Source of the DNA: Collinsella aerofaciens
Lineage (GTDB): Bacteria; Actinomycetota; Coriobacteriia; Coriobacteriales; Coriobacteriaceae
DNA: 24,549 bases
Assembly: GCA_021641225.1 (NCBI GenBank)
Contig: JAJWXI010000006.1
Span: 1-24,549, forward strand
Direction of reading: 5' to 3'
Each line of letters starts with the position of its first letter. The stretch's first letter is position 1. Shown in pieces: positions 1 to 7,325 of this stretch. Under the pieces are notes generated by a model, which worked only from the letters and a program-made list of their open reading frames with translations, made no database searches and was not told where the DNA came from. The translations under genes were made by a program, and so were the position numbers.

Positions 1-1
1 T

Positions 2-850
2 ATGCCAAGCTGGAACATTCATATCGCTCAGACGGAGCGTTTGCTGGAGCGCACCGGTGCGCTTGCCAATAGCGTGCGCGACCGCAATGCCTTTTTGTTT
101 GGCTGCGTGGTTCCGGATATCTTCGTGGGCTATATGGTCCCTGGCATCGCCGATCCCATCCCGTACCGCATTACGCACTTTGCCAAGCCTGAACCCATCC
201 CTAAGCCTCGTGAGCATGAGTTCTGGGATACCTATGTGGCACCGTTGCTTAAAAGTTCGCCCACCGGTGCGCCAGCCGCGGCAACCTCGATTATCGAGGA
301 GCGCGAGCGACTGAATCGCGTGCACTATCCCCAGCGCTACAGGGATGCTGAGCCGGTTGTCGGTCCCGGCGCTCGTGAGTTTTCGCTTGCGTCCGAGGAC
401 GTGGCGCAGTCGTTGCTCGATTTGACACTGGGTGTCTGGTCGCATCTGGTGGCCGATACCGTATGGAATACGCGCGTGAATCAGTACTTGGAGGCGCACG
501 GCGGCAAGCCGTGCGAGGAGTTCCGCATTAAAAAGCAAGGCGACTTTGACTGGTTTGGCAAGACGCTCGGCATCGTTTCGATTCCGCGCGCGACCGATCG
601 CCTGTATACCGCTGCGACGCGTTTTGGGCAGTATCCCATCCATAAGGAGTATGTGCTCAAGACCATCGGAGTTATGCACGAGATCGTGCGCGAAAACCCC
701 GGTGAGCCCGATCATCCGCCATACCGCCTTCTGACCGAGGAGTTCTTCGACGCAACGTTTACCGAGGTCATCGAGCTGACCGAGGCGGGCTTTGCGGCTC
801 GCGTTGCCGCTTCTGACGTTCCCGCAGTCCCTCTGATCGTTAGCTGCTAG
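2..850 (+). CDS. Zinc-dependent phospholipase C-like protein
   Basis: The 282-residue product opens with MPSWNIHIAQTERLL and continues with a FLFGCVVPD segment, an ITHF histidine motif and a later VWSHLVADTVWN segment. This His/Asp spacing on long helices is typical of the bacterial Zn_dep_PLPC fold (relatives of clostridial phospholipase C), where His and Asp side chains hold zinc ions. No signal peptide is visible, so a cytoplasmic location is likely and the real substrate is unknown; many family members are annotated only as hypothetical. The ATG is at base 2, so the ribosome binding site lies outside the window and a start further upstream cannot be excluded. The stop TAG overlaps the stop of a short minus-strand reading frame. 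Family call moderate, function low confidence. Confidence 0.6.
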   Translation: MPSWNIHIAQTERLLERTGALANSVRDRNAFLFGCVVPDIFVGYMVPGIADPIPYRITHFAKPEPIPKPREHEFWDTYVAPLLKSSPTGAPAAATSIIEERERLNRVHYPQRYRDAEPVVGPGAREFSLASEDVAQSLLDLTLGVWSHLVADTVWNTRVNQYLEAHGGKPCEEFRIKKQGDFDWFGKTLGIVSIPRATDRLYTAATRFGQYPIHKEYVLKTIGVMHEIVRENPGEPDHPPYRLLTEEFFDATFTEVIELTEAGFAARVAASDVPAVPLIVSC

Positions 851-981
851 CCGGCCGGCTTAACGGTGAACAGTTCATCCCAATTGACCAACAGCTCCCG
901 TCGCAGGGCATCTTCGGTGGTACGCTCGACATCGGAAAGGTTCGCGACTGAACACAAATCGATGAAGCGGCATATGAAGAA
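847..981 (-). pseudogene. Possible 3' remnant of a minus-strand gene
   Basis: On the minus strand an open frame ends in protein-like sequence containing LSDVERTTEDALRRELL and NWDELF, with a TAG stop that overlaps the stop of the neighbouring plus-strand gene. There is no plausible start with a ribosome binding site; upstream it runs straight into the pyk terminator hairpin. It may be the eroded tail of a lost gene, or chance. I do not recognise the family. Confidence 0.2.
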
Positions 982-987
982 GGTCTT

Positions 988-1022
988 AAAAAAGGGCCCG
1001 GAAGGCAAAACCTTCCGGGCCC
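988..1022 (-). terminator. Rho-independent terminator of pyk
   Basis: A perfect 12-bp stem (GGGCCCGGAAGG at 994-1005 with CCTTCCGGGCCC at 1011-1022) and a 5-nt loop is followed, in minus-strand sense, by six T (988-993). It lies 31 bases past the pyk stop codon. Confidence 0.9.
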
Positions 1023-1053
1023 TTTGCAATGCAAATCTGCTTGCAAGTGCGAT

Positions 1054-2514
1054 TTAGCGCACCTGAGCGACGTAAGCGACGTTGGTCGAGGAGACCTTGT
1101 CCTCGAGCTGGACGCTCATGCGGGGATCGCCGGCGGTAGCGACGGTCAAATCGCCGGCCTCGACGTAGCCGAGCTCCTTAGCGGTCTCGATCGCCTTGAC
1201 GATCGTGCCGTTGACGGTGCCCTGGGTGATCTCGGCCTGGTGCGGGATAACGCCCCAGTACATGATCATCTGCTGGACGGCCCACTCGTGGCGGGAGAAC
1301 GCGCAGATCGGCATGTTGGGACGGAAGTGCGAGATCAGGCGAGCGGTACGACCGGTGGTCGTCGGCACGGTGATGCACTTGGCGCCAACGGTGGTAGCCA
1401 TGTTCACAGCGGACATACCCACAACGTTGTTGACGACGCGGGTGCCGTGAGCGTCAGCCGGAACCTCGAGCGGAGCGTGGGCCGGGAGGTACTTCTCAGT
1501 CTCGAGAGCAATGCTGGCCTGCATCTTGACGGCCTCGACCGGGTACTTACCGGCAGCGGACTCGCCGGAAAGCATGACGGCGTCGGTGCCGTCGTAGATG
1601 GCGTTAGCAACGTCGGCAACCTCGGCGCGCGTCGGGCGCGGGTTCTGCTGCATGGAGTCGAGCATCTGCGTAGCGGTGATAACGGGCTTGTAGGCCGCGT
1701 TGCACTTGGCGATGATCTCCTTCTGGATGTGCGGAACGAGCTCGGGCTTGATCTCGATGCCCAGGTCGCCACGGGCGACCATGATGCCGTCGGAAGCCTC
1801 GAGGATCTCGTCGAAGTTCTCGACGCCCAGGGCGCACTCGATCTTCGGGAAGATCGTCACGTGCTCGCCGCCGTTCTCACGGCAAAGCTTGCGGATGCCA
1901 CGGACGGACTCGCCGTCACGGATGAAGGAAGCGGCGATGTAGTCGATGTTCTCGGTCAGGCCAAAGAGGATGTCCTGACGATCGCGCTCGGTGATGGCGG
2001 GCAGCGAGATGTTGACGTTGGGCATGTTGACGCCCTTGCGCTCGCCGATCAGGCCGTCATTCTTGACGACGCAGGTCATGTCCTGGCCGTCGACGGACTC
2101 GACCTCGAGGGCAACCAGGCCGTCATCGATCAGGATGAGGGAGCCCTTCTCGACCTCGGAGGGCAGAGCCAGGTAGTCGAGGGAGATGTGCTCAGCGGTG
2201 CCGTGGAAATCCTCGGACGTGGGCTGAGCGGTGACGACAATCTTGTCGCCGGTCTTGACGGCAACCTTCTTGCCGTCGACCAGAAGGCCGGTGCGGACCT
2301 CGGGGCCCTTGGTGTCGAGCAGGATGCCGACGGGCAGACCGAGCTCCTTGGAAATACGACGGACGCGCTCGATGCGACCGTGGTGCTCGTCGTAGGATCC
2401 GTGCGAGAAGTTAAAACGGGCGACGTTCATGCCCGCCTTGATCATCTCGCGGATGGTCTCGTCGCTATCGCAGGCGGGACCCATGGTGCATACAATCTTG
2501 GTGCGCTTGTACAT
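1054..2514 (-). CDS. pyk: Pyruvate kinase
   Basis: Catalyses phosphoenolpyruvate plus ADP to pyruvate plus ATP, the last step of glycolysis, in the cytoplasm. The 486-residue product begins MYKRTKIVCTMGPA, followed by the NFSHG substrate-binding motif, the LLDTKGPEVRTG stretch, FPKIE with the catalytic lysine, the ARGDLG metal and substrate loop, and NPRPTRAEVADVANA with MLSGESAAGKYP; all family landmarks are in order. The usual QMLESM signature reads QMLDSM, a conservative change. Length is normal for a bacterial enzyme of three domains with a short C-terminal allosteric domain. GGAGG lies 6 bases before the ATG in minus-strand sense. It is monocistronic, with its own terminator downstream and a TATAAT box about 64 bases upstream, and is divergent from the Ca2+ ATPase gene. 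Confidence 0.97.
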   Translation of the reverse strand: MYKRTKIVCTMGPACDSDETIREMIKAGMNVARFNFSHGSYDEHHGRIERVRRISKELGLPVGILLDTKGPEVRTGLLVDGKKVAVKTGDKIVVTAQPTSEDFHGTAEHISLDYLALPSEVEKGSLILIDDGLVALEVESVDGQDMTCVVKNDGLIGERKGVNMPNVNISLPAITERDRQDILFGLTENIDYIAASFIRDGESVRGIRKLCRENGGEHVTIFPKIECALGVENFDEILEASDGIMVARGDLGIEIKPELVPHIQKEIIAKCNAAYKPVITATQMLDSMQQNPRPTRAEVADVANAIYDGTDAVMLSGESAAGKYPVEAVKMQASIALETEKYLPAHAPLEVPADAHGTRVVNNVVGMSAVNMATTVGAKCITVPTTTGRTARLISHFRPNMPICAFSRHEWAVQQMIMYWGVIPHQAEITQGTVNGTIVKAIETAKELGYVEAGDLTVATAGDPRMSVQLEDKVSSTNVAYVAQVR

Positions 2515-2577
2515 TCAGACCTCCATCTGACATCGTCTTGCGCTGATAGATAAACCATAAGAAATAAAACCGAGATG

Positions 2578-2583
2578 ATTATA
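2578..2583 (-). promoter_or_regulatory. -10 box of the pyk promoter
   Basis: The plus-strand ATTATA reads as a perfect TATAAT on the minus strand. No good -35 hexamer is visible at 16-18 bp spacing (GGGGTA lies there), so an activator may help. The transcript would have a leader of roughly 55 nt before pyk. Confidence 0.5.
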
Positions 2584-2807
2584 ACGAAATGCCGACCGAA
2601 TACCCCAAAAAAACGACCGTATGCCGAATTAGAAGTTCATTTTTTGCGGAAAAACGGTATATGCAAAAACTTTACCAACCGTTCTAACCGCTGCTATCTG
2701 GGCGATATTTTAGTTCGATGATGCGCCGAAGAAAAAACGTTTTATCAATCTTGAGCATCACACCGTCTGCACCGTTGCGTCTGTGCCGTGTTTCCAGATG
2801 GAATGTT
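2584..2807. other. AT-richer divergent intergenic segment
   Basis: This is the left and middle part of the 441-bp gap between pyk and the Ca2+ ATPase gene. It is clearly less GC-rich than its surroundings, with A and T runs around 2600-2665 and 2730-2745. I see no open frame with a ribosome binding site and no convincing palindrome. It most likely holds upstream promoter elements for the two divergent genes. Confidence 0.4.
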
Positions 2808-2837
2808 TTGGCTAGACCCGCCGCTTTGGGGTACCAT
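2808..2837 (+). promoter_or_regulatory. Candidate promoter of the Ca2+ ATPase gene
   Basis: TTGGCT (2808-2813) and TACCAT (2832-2837) are separated by 18 bp and resemble a vegetative promoter (four of six bases match at each box). The implied start near 2844 falls directly before the structured leader, which supports the assignment. Confidence 0.45.
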
Positions 2838-2843
2838 AGCCCC

Positions 2844-2955
2844 ACTATCAACTGCCGCTCAGCACGGCAGCCTTGATGAGCCCTTGCCCTTCTCCTGGGA
2901 ATTATGATCGGGCATCAATCTGCTGAGTGGCTCGAATCCCAGGAGGGGACTCTAT
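2844..2955 (+). promoter_or_regulatory. Structured 5' leader with sequestered Shine-Dalgarno and pseudoknot potential
   Basis: Four pairings can be read by eye. Hairpin 1 is CTGCCG 2852-2857 with CGGCAG 2865-2870. Its complete 7-nt loop CTCAGCA (2858-2864) is perfectly complementary to TGCTGAG at 2921-2927. A second stem joins TTGAT and GCCC (2873-2877, 2880-2883) with GGGCATCAA (2910-2918), leaving two bulged bases. CTCCTGGGA (2892-2900) pairs with TCCCAGGAG (2937-2945), extendable to 12 bp with wobble pairs, and covers the Shine-Dalgarno AGGAGGGG (2941-2948) seven bases before the ATG. No U-tract terminator is present, so control would be at translation. The architecture suggests a riboswitch-like element; the ligand is unknown. 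I see no clear yybP-ykoY, M-box or other known consensus. Confidence 0.55.
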
Positions 2956-5637
2956 ATGCAAAAGGAATACCTGTCCGCCGCGGCGGAGGTGCTCAGCGAC
3001 CAGGGTGTCGATGAGAACCTCGGCCTGAGCACCGGCGAGGCGTCGTCGCGCCTCGCCAAGACAGGCCCTAACAAGCTCGAGGAAGCAGAGAAGACACCGT
3101 TGTGGAAGCGCTTCTTTGAGCAGATGGCCGACCCCATGGTCATCATGCTGATCGTTGCCGCCGTCATCAGTGCACTCACGGGCATGGTCAAGGGCGAGCC
3201 CGACTTTGCCGATGTCTTCATCATCATGTTCGTCGTTATCGTCAACTCGGTGCTGGGCGTGGTCCAGGAAGCCAAGAGCGAGGAGGCCCTCGAGGCCCTG
3301 CAGGAGATGAGCGCGGCGCAGTCCAAGGTGTTGCGCGACGGCAAGCTCGTGCACCTGCCGAGCGCTGAGCTCGTGCCCGGCGACGTTATCATGCTCGAGG
3401 CGGGCGACTCCGTCCCGGCCGACTGCCGTGTGCTCGAGAGCGCCACGATGAAGATCGAAGAGGCCGCACTCACCGGCGAGTCGGTGCCCGTAGAGAAGCA
3501 CGCCAACGTGATCGAGCTCGCCGCGGGCACCGATGACGTGCCGCTCGGCGACCGCAAGAACATGTGCTACATGGGTTCCACCGTGGTATACGGCCGCGGC
3601 CGCGCCGTCGTGGTCGGCACCGGCATGAACACCGAGATGGGTAAGATCGCCGGCGCCCTGGCCGAGGCCAAGGAAGAGCTCACGCCGCTGCAGGTGAAGC
3701 TTGCCGAGCTCAGCCGCATCCTCACCATCATGGTGATTATCATCTGCGTCGTGATCTTTGGCGTTGACATCCTCCGCCACGGCGTGGGCAACGTCCTTAC
3801 CGATCCGACTGCCCTGCTCGACACCTTTATGGTTGCCGTCTCGCTTGCCGTCGCCGCCATCCCCGAGGGCCTGGTCGCCGTCGTGACCATCGTCCTTTCG
3901 CTCGGCGTGACCAAGATGGCCAAGCGCCAGGCGATTATCCGTAAGCTCTCTGCTGTCGAGACCCTTGGCTGCACGCAGACCATCTGCTCCGACAAGACCG
4001 GTACCCTTACTCAAAACAAGATGACCGTCGTCAAGCACGAGCTCGCTGCGCCCAAGGAGAAGTTCCTGGCCGGCATGGCGCTGTGCTCCGATGCTCAGTG
4101 GGACGAGGAGCTGGGCGAGGCCGTGGGCGAGCCGACTGAGTGCGCGCTTGTCAACGACGCCGGCAAGGCGGGGCTCACCGGCCTGACTGCCGAGCATCCG
4201 CGCGTGGGCGAGGCCCCGTTTGACTCCGGCCGCAAGATGATGTCCGTGGTCGTCGAGACCCTGGACGGCGAGTACGAGCAGTACACCAAGGGTGCGCCCG
4301 ACGTGGTGATTGGCCTGTGTACCCATATCTACGAGGGCGATAAGGTTGTGCCGCTGACCGAGGAGCGTCGTGCCGAGCTCGTGGCGGCCAACAAGGCCAT
4401 GGCCGACGAGGCCCTGCGCGTGCTGGCGCTGGCGAGCCGCACCTACACCGAGGTTCCCGCCGACTGCAGCCCCGCTGCGCTCGAGCACGACCTGGTCTTC
4501 TGCGGCCTGTCCGGCATGATTGACCCGGTCCGCCCCGAGGTCGCCGACGCCATCCGCGAGGCGCACGACGCCGGTATCCGCACCGTCATGATCACGGGCG
4601 ACCACATCGACACCGCCGTGGCCATCGCCAAGCAGCTGGGCATCGTCGCCGATCGCAGCCAGGCCATCACCGGTGCCGACCTCGATCGCATGAGCGACGA
4701 GGAACTCGACGCGCACATCGAGGACTACGGCGTGTACGCCCGCGTCCAGCCCGAGCACAAGACACGCATCGTCGAGGCTTGGAAGTCGCGCGACCAGATC
4801 GTGGCCATGACGGGCGACGGCGTCAACGACGCCCCGTCCATCAAGCGCGCCGACATCGGCGTTGGCATGGGCATCACCGGTACCGATGTCACCAAGAACG
4901 TCGCCGACATGGTGCTTGCCGACGACAATTTCGCCACCATCATCGGTGCCTGCGAAGAGGGCCGTCGCATCTACGACAACATCCGCAAGGTCATCCAGTT
5001 CCTGCTTTCGGCCAACCTTGCCGAGGTCTTCTCGGTGTTTATCGCCACGCTCATCGGCTTTACCATCTTCCAGCCGGTGCAGCTGCTGTGGGTGAACCTG
5101 GTTACCGACTGCTTCCCTGCGCTCGCGCTGGGCATGGAGGACGCCGAGGGCGACATCATGAAGCGCAAGCCGCGCAACGCCAAGGACGGTGTCTTTGCCG
5201 GACATATGGGTCTGGACTGCGTGGTCCAGGGCCTAATCATCACCGTGCTGGTGCTGGCGAGCTTCTTTGTGGGCGTGTACTTTGACATGGGCTACATCCA
5301 CATCGCCGATATGATCGCCGGCAATGCCGATGAGGAAGGCGTGATGATGGCGTTCATCACGCTCAACATGGTCGAGATTTTCCACTGCTTCAATATGCGC
5401 AGCCGTCGTGCGTCGCTGTTCACCATGAAGAAGCAGAACAAGTGGCTGTGGGCTTCCGCCGCGCTGGCACTGGTGCTGACGGTGATCGTGACCGTGCAGC
5501 CGACGCTTGCCGAGATGTTCTTTGGCCCCGTGACGCTTGAGCTCAAGGGCGTTCTTGCCGCGCTGGGCCTTGCCTTCCTGATCATCCCGCTGATGGAGAT
5601 CTACAAGGCGATCATGCGCGCCGTGGAAAAGGAGTAA
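2956..5637 (+). CDS. P-type (IIA-like) cation-transporting ATPase, probably Ca2+
   Basis: This membrane pump uses ATP to export a divalent cation, probably Ca2+. The 893-residue product has an N-terminal cation ATPase domain, the TGES dephosphorylation loop from T173, AAIPEGL in transmembrane helix 4 (about residue 300, the PEGL cation site of type IIA pumps), the phosphorylated aspartate D346 in DKTGTLT, the hinge TGDGVNDAP near 620, NLAEVF in helix 5, and NLVTDCFPALALGMED in helix 6. Four C-terminal helices follow. N and E in helix 5 and N..TD in helix 6 match SERCA/PMCA-like bacterial pumps rather than K+ or heavy-metal pumps. Length is normal. The gene stands alone between a structured leader and a terminator. 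Exact ion specificity (Ca2+, possibly Mn2+) cannot be fixed from sequence. Confidence 0.9.
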   Translation: MQKEYLSAAAEVLSDQGVDENLGLSTGEASSRLAKTGPNKLEEAEKTPLWKRFFEQMADPMVIMLIVAAVISALTGMVKGEPDFADVFIIMFVVIVNSVLGVVQEAKSEEALEALQEMSAAQSKVLRDGKLVHLPSAELVPGDVIMLEAGDSVPADCRVLESATMKIEEAALTGESVPVEKHANVIELAAGTDDVPLGDRKNMCYMGSTVVYGRGRAVVVGTGMNTEMGKIAGALAEAKEELTPLQVKLAELSRILTIMVIIICVVIFGVDILRHGVGNVLTDPTALLDTFMVAVSLAVAAIPEGLVAVVTIVLSLGVTKMAKRQAIIRKLSAVETLGCTQTICSDKTGTLTQNKMTVVKHELAAPKEKFLAGMALCSDAQWDEELGEAVGEPTECALVNDAGKAGLTGLTAEHPRVGEAPFDSGRKMMSVVVETLDGEYEQYTKGAPDVVIGLCTHIYEGDKVVPLTEERRAELVAANKAMADEALRVLALASRTYTEVPADCSPAALEHDLVFCGLSGMIDPVRPEVADAIREAHDAGIRTVMITGDHIDTAVAIAKQLGIVADRSQAITGADLDRMSDEELDAHIEDYGVYARVQPEHKTRIVEAWKSRDQIVAMTGDGVNDAPSIKRADIGVGMGITGTDVTKNVADMVLADDNFATIIGACEEGRRIYDNIRKVIQFLLSANLAEVFSVFIATLIGFTIFQPVQLLWVNLVTDCFPALALGMEDAEGDIMKRKPRNAKDGVFAGHMGLDCVVQGLIITVLVLASFFVGVYFDMGYIHIADMIAGNADEEGVMMAFITLNMVEIFHCFNMRSRRASLFTMKKQNKWLWASAALALVLTVIVTVQPTLAEMFFGPVTLELKGVLAALGLAFLIIPLMEIYKAIMRAVEKE

Positions 5638-5647
5638 GTAAACCTGC

Positions 5648-5746
5648 CCGGGCCTGCCCGCCTGCGGGGTTTCCACGGGCACGTCCTCGCCGCGTTGCGG
5701 CTGCGGGATGTGCCCTTAGGAAACCCCTCTCGGCGGGCGGGCCCTG
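5648..5746. repeat. Long imperfect palindrome (about 100 bp)
   Basis: Directly after the ATPase stop codon, nested complementary arms run GGGCCTGCCCGCC (5650-5662) with GGCGGGCGGGCCC (5732-5744), GGGGTTTCC (5666-5674) with GGAAACCCC (5719-5727), GGGCAC (5677-5682) with GTGCCC (5710-5715), then GTCC with GGAT and CCGC with GCGG near the tip. The whole segment can fold into one long hairpin. It lacks a T-run. It may be a REP or MITE-like intergenic repeat, or an mRNA-stabilising 3' structure. Confidence 0.55.
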
Positions 5747-5803
5747 CGGTGACTTTGCTGGCTTTTCTCTCGTGCGGATGAAAAGGGCTGAGGGAAAGTG
5801 TGT

Positions 5804-5839
5804 GAGTCGGTCGAGCGTTTGCTCGACCGACTCTTTTTT
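5804..5839 (+). terminator. Rho-independent terminator before rsgA
   Basis: A perfect 13-bp stem (GAGTCGGTCGAGC 5804-5816 with GCTCGACCGACTC 5821-5833), a GTTT loop and six T. It ends transcription arriving from the ATPase gene. Confidence 0.93.
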
Positions 5840-5850
5840 GTGGGTAAAAT
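5823..5850 (+). promoter_or_regulatory. Candidate rsgA promoter
   Basis: A -10-like TAAAAT (5845-5850) with a weak -35 TCGACC (5823-5828) at 16-bp spacing lies inside and just after the terminator. It would give a leader of about 30 nt before the GTG at 5889. Confidence 0.35.
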
Positions 5851-5888
5851 ACCTGCTCAGTTGTGTGGTTTTGTGCTGGGAGGCATCT

Positions 5889-7073
5889 GTGGGCAAGGCG
5901 AAGGCTAAGGCGAAGAAAAAGACGACGGGGGCGCGGGCTAAGCGCGATCGTCGTCGGAAGCTCGCGACCGAGGCTCCCGCGTCTGCCGAGGAGCTGCTGG
6001 CGAGCGTGCCGGGACTCGACGCGCTGCAGGACGTTCCGGCGTTTGATGACCTGCCGGTCGATGAAGCCCAGCAGACTGCCTTTGATGATTTCTGCGCACA
6101 TGCCGAGGAGTCCGAGCAGATGCGGCTGGGTGCCGTGGTGCGCTTGGATCGCGGGTTTCCGCTGGTGGCGACTGCCGACGATACCTTTCGCGCCGAGCAT
6201 GCCGTGGGGTTTGCCAAGTCGCGCGGCGAGGATGAGGTCCTGCTGCCTGCCGTGGGCGACCGTGTGGCGGTGCGCCGCGCTCCCGGGCACGATATGGGCG
6301 TGATTGAGTGCGTGCTGCCGCGCCGTACGAGCTTTGAGCGTTGGCGCGGCCGTGCCCGCGGAGAGCGCCAGGTGCTCTGCTCCAACGTGGATAGCGTGCT
6401 AATCGTGCAGGCGCTCGGTGCCGGTGAGGTGCTGCTCGACCGCGTGGCGCGCTCGCTGGTGTTGGCGCTCGACTGCGATGCCGAGCCGGTGGTGGTACTC
6501 ACCAAAGCTGATCGCTGCGATGCCGAGGAGCTCGAGCGCGATCTGGACCGCGTGCGCCGCCTGGTGGGTCCGGACGTGCGCGTGATCGTGACGTCCTCTG
6601 CCGAGGGCCGCGGCCTGGACGAGGTCCGTTCCTGCGTGCCTGCCGGGAGCTGCGCCATGATTCTGGGCGAGTCGGGTGCCGGCAAGTCGACGCTGCTCAA
6701 TGCGCTGCTGGGCCACGATACGTTGGCGACCGGCGGTGTGCGCGAACGCGACGACCAGGGCCGTCACACTACCGTCGCGCGCGTGATGGTAGCGCTGCCG
6801 GGCGACGCCGGCGTGATCGCCGATGCCCCGGGCCTGCGCAGCTTACCGCTCGTGGGTCACGAGCGGGGTCTGGCGCGCGCCTTCCCCGAGATTGCCGAGG
6901 CATCGCGCGCGTGCCGGTTTGGCGATTGCACGCATACCCATGAGCCGGGTTGCGCCGTTCGCGAGGCCGAGGACGCCGGGCAGATCGACAGCCTGCGTTT
7001 GGAAACGTTCCAAAACCTGGCGTCATCCATGCGCGTGAGTGCTCAAATGCTCGATCCCGATGTCCATCTGTAA
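5889..7073 (+). CDS. rsgA: Ribosome small-subunit-dependent GTPase A
   Basis: RsgA is a cytoplasmic GTPase that acts late in 30S subunit maturation. The G motifs appear in circularly permuted order, the family signature: TKAD (T205-D208) comes before the P-loop GESGAGKST (260-268) and the DAPGL motif (from D312). A zinc knuckle follows with C342, C347, H349 and C355. An OB-fold lies before the GTPase domain, after a Lys/Arg-rich tail (GKAKAKAKKK) likely to bind RNA. I chose GTG at 5889 because GGGAGG lies five bases upstream; the in-frame ATG at 5772 would have to be translated through the terminator. The product is then 394 residues, somewhat long because of the basic N-terminus and a linker. 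Monocistronic. Confidence 0.95.
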   Translation: MGKAKAKAKKKTTGARAKRDRRRKLATEAPASAEELLASVPGLDALQDVPAFDDLPVDEAQQTAFDDFCAHAEESEQMRLGAVVRLDRGFPLVATADDTFRAEHAVGFAKSRGEDEVLLPAVGDRVAVRRAPGHDMGVIECVLPRRTSFERWRGRARGERQVLCSNVDSVLIVQALGAGEVLLDRVARSLVLALDCDAEPVVVLTKADRCDAEELERDLDRVRRLVGPDVRVIVTSSAEGRGLDEVRSCVPAGSCAMILGESGAGKSTLLNALLGHDTLATGGVRERDDQGRHTTVARVMVALPGDAGVIADAPGLRSLPLVGHERGLARAFPEIAEASRACRFGDCTHTHEPGCAVREAEDAGQIDSLRLETFQNLASSMRVSAQMLDPDVHL

Positions 7074-7090
7074 TTGATTTTTCCTATGAC

Positions 7091-7125
7091 AGCCGTCTCC
7101 CAACTGTTCGGGAGACGGCTTTTTT
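7091..7125 (+). terminator. Rho-independent terminator of rsgA
   Basis: AGCCGTCTCCC (7091-7101) pairs perfectly with GGGAGACGGCT (7110-7120), followed by a run of T to 7125. It lies 17 bases after the rsgA stop. Confidence 0.93.
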
Positions 7126-7163
7126 GCTGCGGAAAAGCCTCGAAACATGCAGTTTGCTGACGT

Positions 7164-7215
7164 GCTGACCAAAACCTTGCCACGAGCTTGACGGGCTGGT
7201 CAGCTTTTGGTCAGC
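7164..7215. promoter_or_regulatory. Inverted repeat upstream of the Tad operon, possible operator
   Basis: GCTGACCAAAA (7164-7174) is the exact reverse complement of TTTTGGTCAGC (7205-7215). An extra GGTCAGC lies at 7198-7204, giving a direct pair 11 bases apart, and GCTGACG at 7157-7163 is a near copy. Roughly one-turn spacing of GGTCAGC boxes just before a TTGACA hexamer suggests binding sites for a regulator of pilus expression. The regulator is not in this window. Confidence 0.4.
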
Positions 7216-7222
7216 GATTGGT

Positions 7223-7252
7223 TTGACATCGAAAACCAAGATCGCGATTGCG
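7223..7252 (+). promoter_or_regulatory. Weak candidate promoter of the Tad operon
   Basis: A perfect -35 TTGACA (7223-7228) stands alone; the -10 region at 17-18 bp (GATTGC or ATTGCG) is poor. Activation by a factor binding the upstream repeats would fit. The leader to the GTG at 7326 would be about 70 nt. Confidence 0.25.
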
Positions 7253-7325
7253 CCGCTTTGCACTCTGACCGCCCAGACAATGGTGGTACGGGCATTCGCC
7301 CGGCACTGCCATGAGAGGAGCGGCC

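Noticed and set aside
1024..2553. 509-codon plus-strand open frame
   Set aside because: Antisense to pyk, with Leu/Gly/Asp-rich shadow composition.
2820..2955. yybP-ykoY (Mn2+) riboswitch before the P-type ATPase
   Set aside because: The gene type fits, but I cannot see the conserved GGGGAGUA-type loop after the predicted transcription start, and the pairings follow a different plan.
2902..5205. 767-codon minus-strand open frame
   Set aside because: It is the antisense shadow of the Ca2+ ATPase gene, rich in Gly, His, Asp and Leu as GC-rich antisense frames are, with no family motif.
5772..5888. Upstream ATG extension of rsgA
   Set aside because: It would pass through a perfect terminator and has no ribosome binding site; GTG 5889 has a good one.
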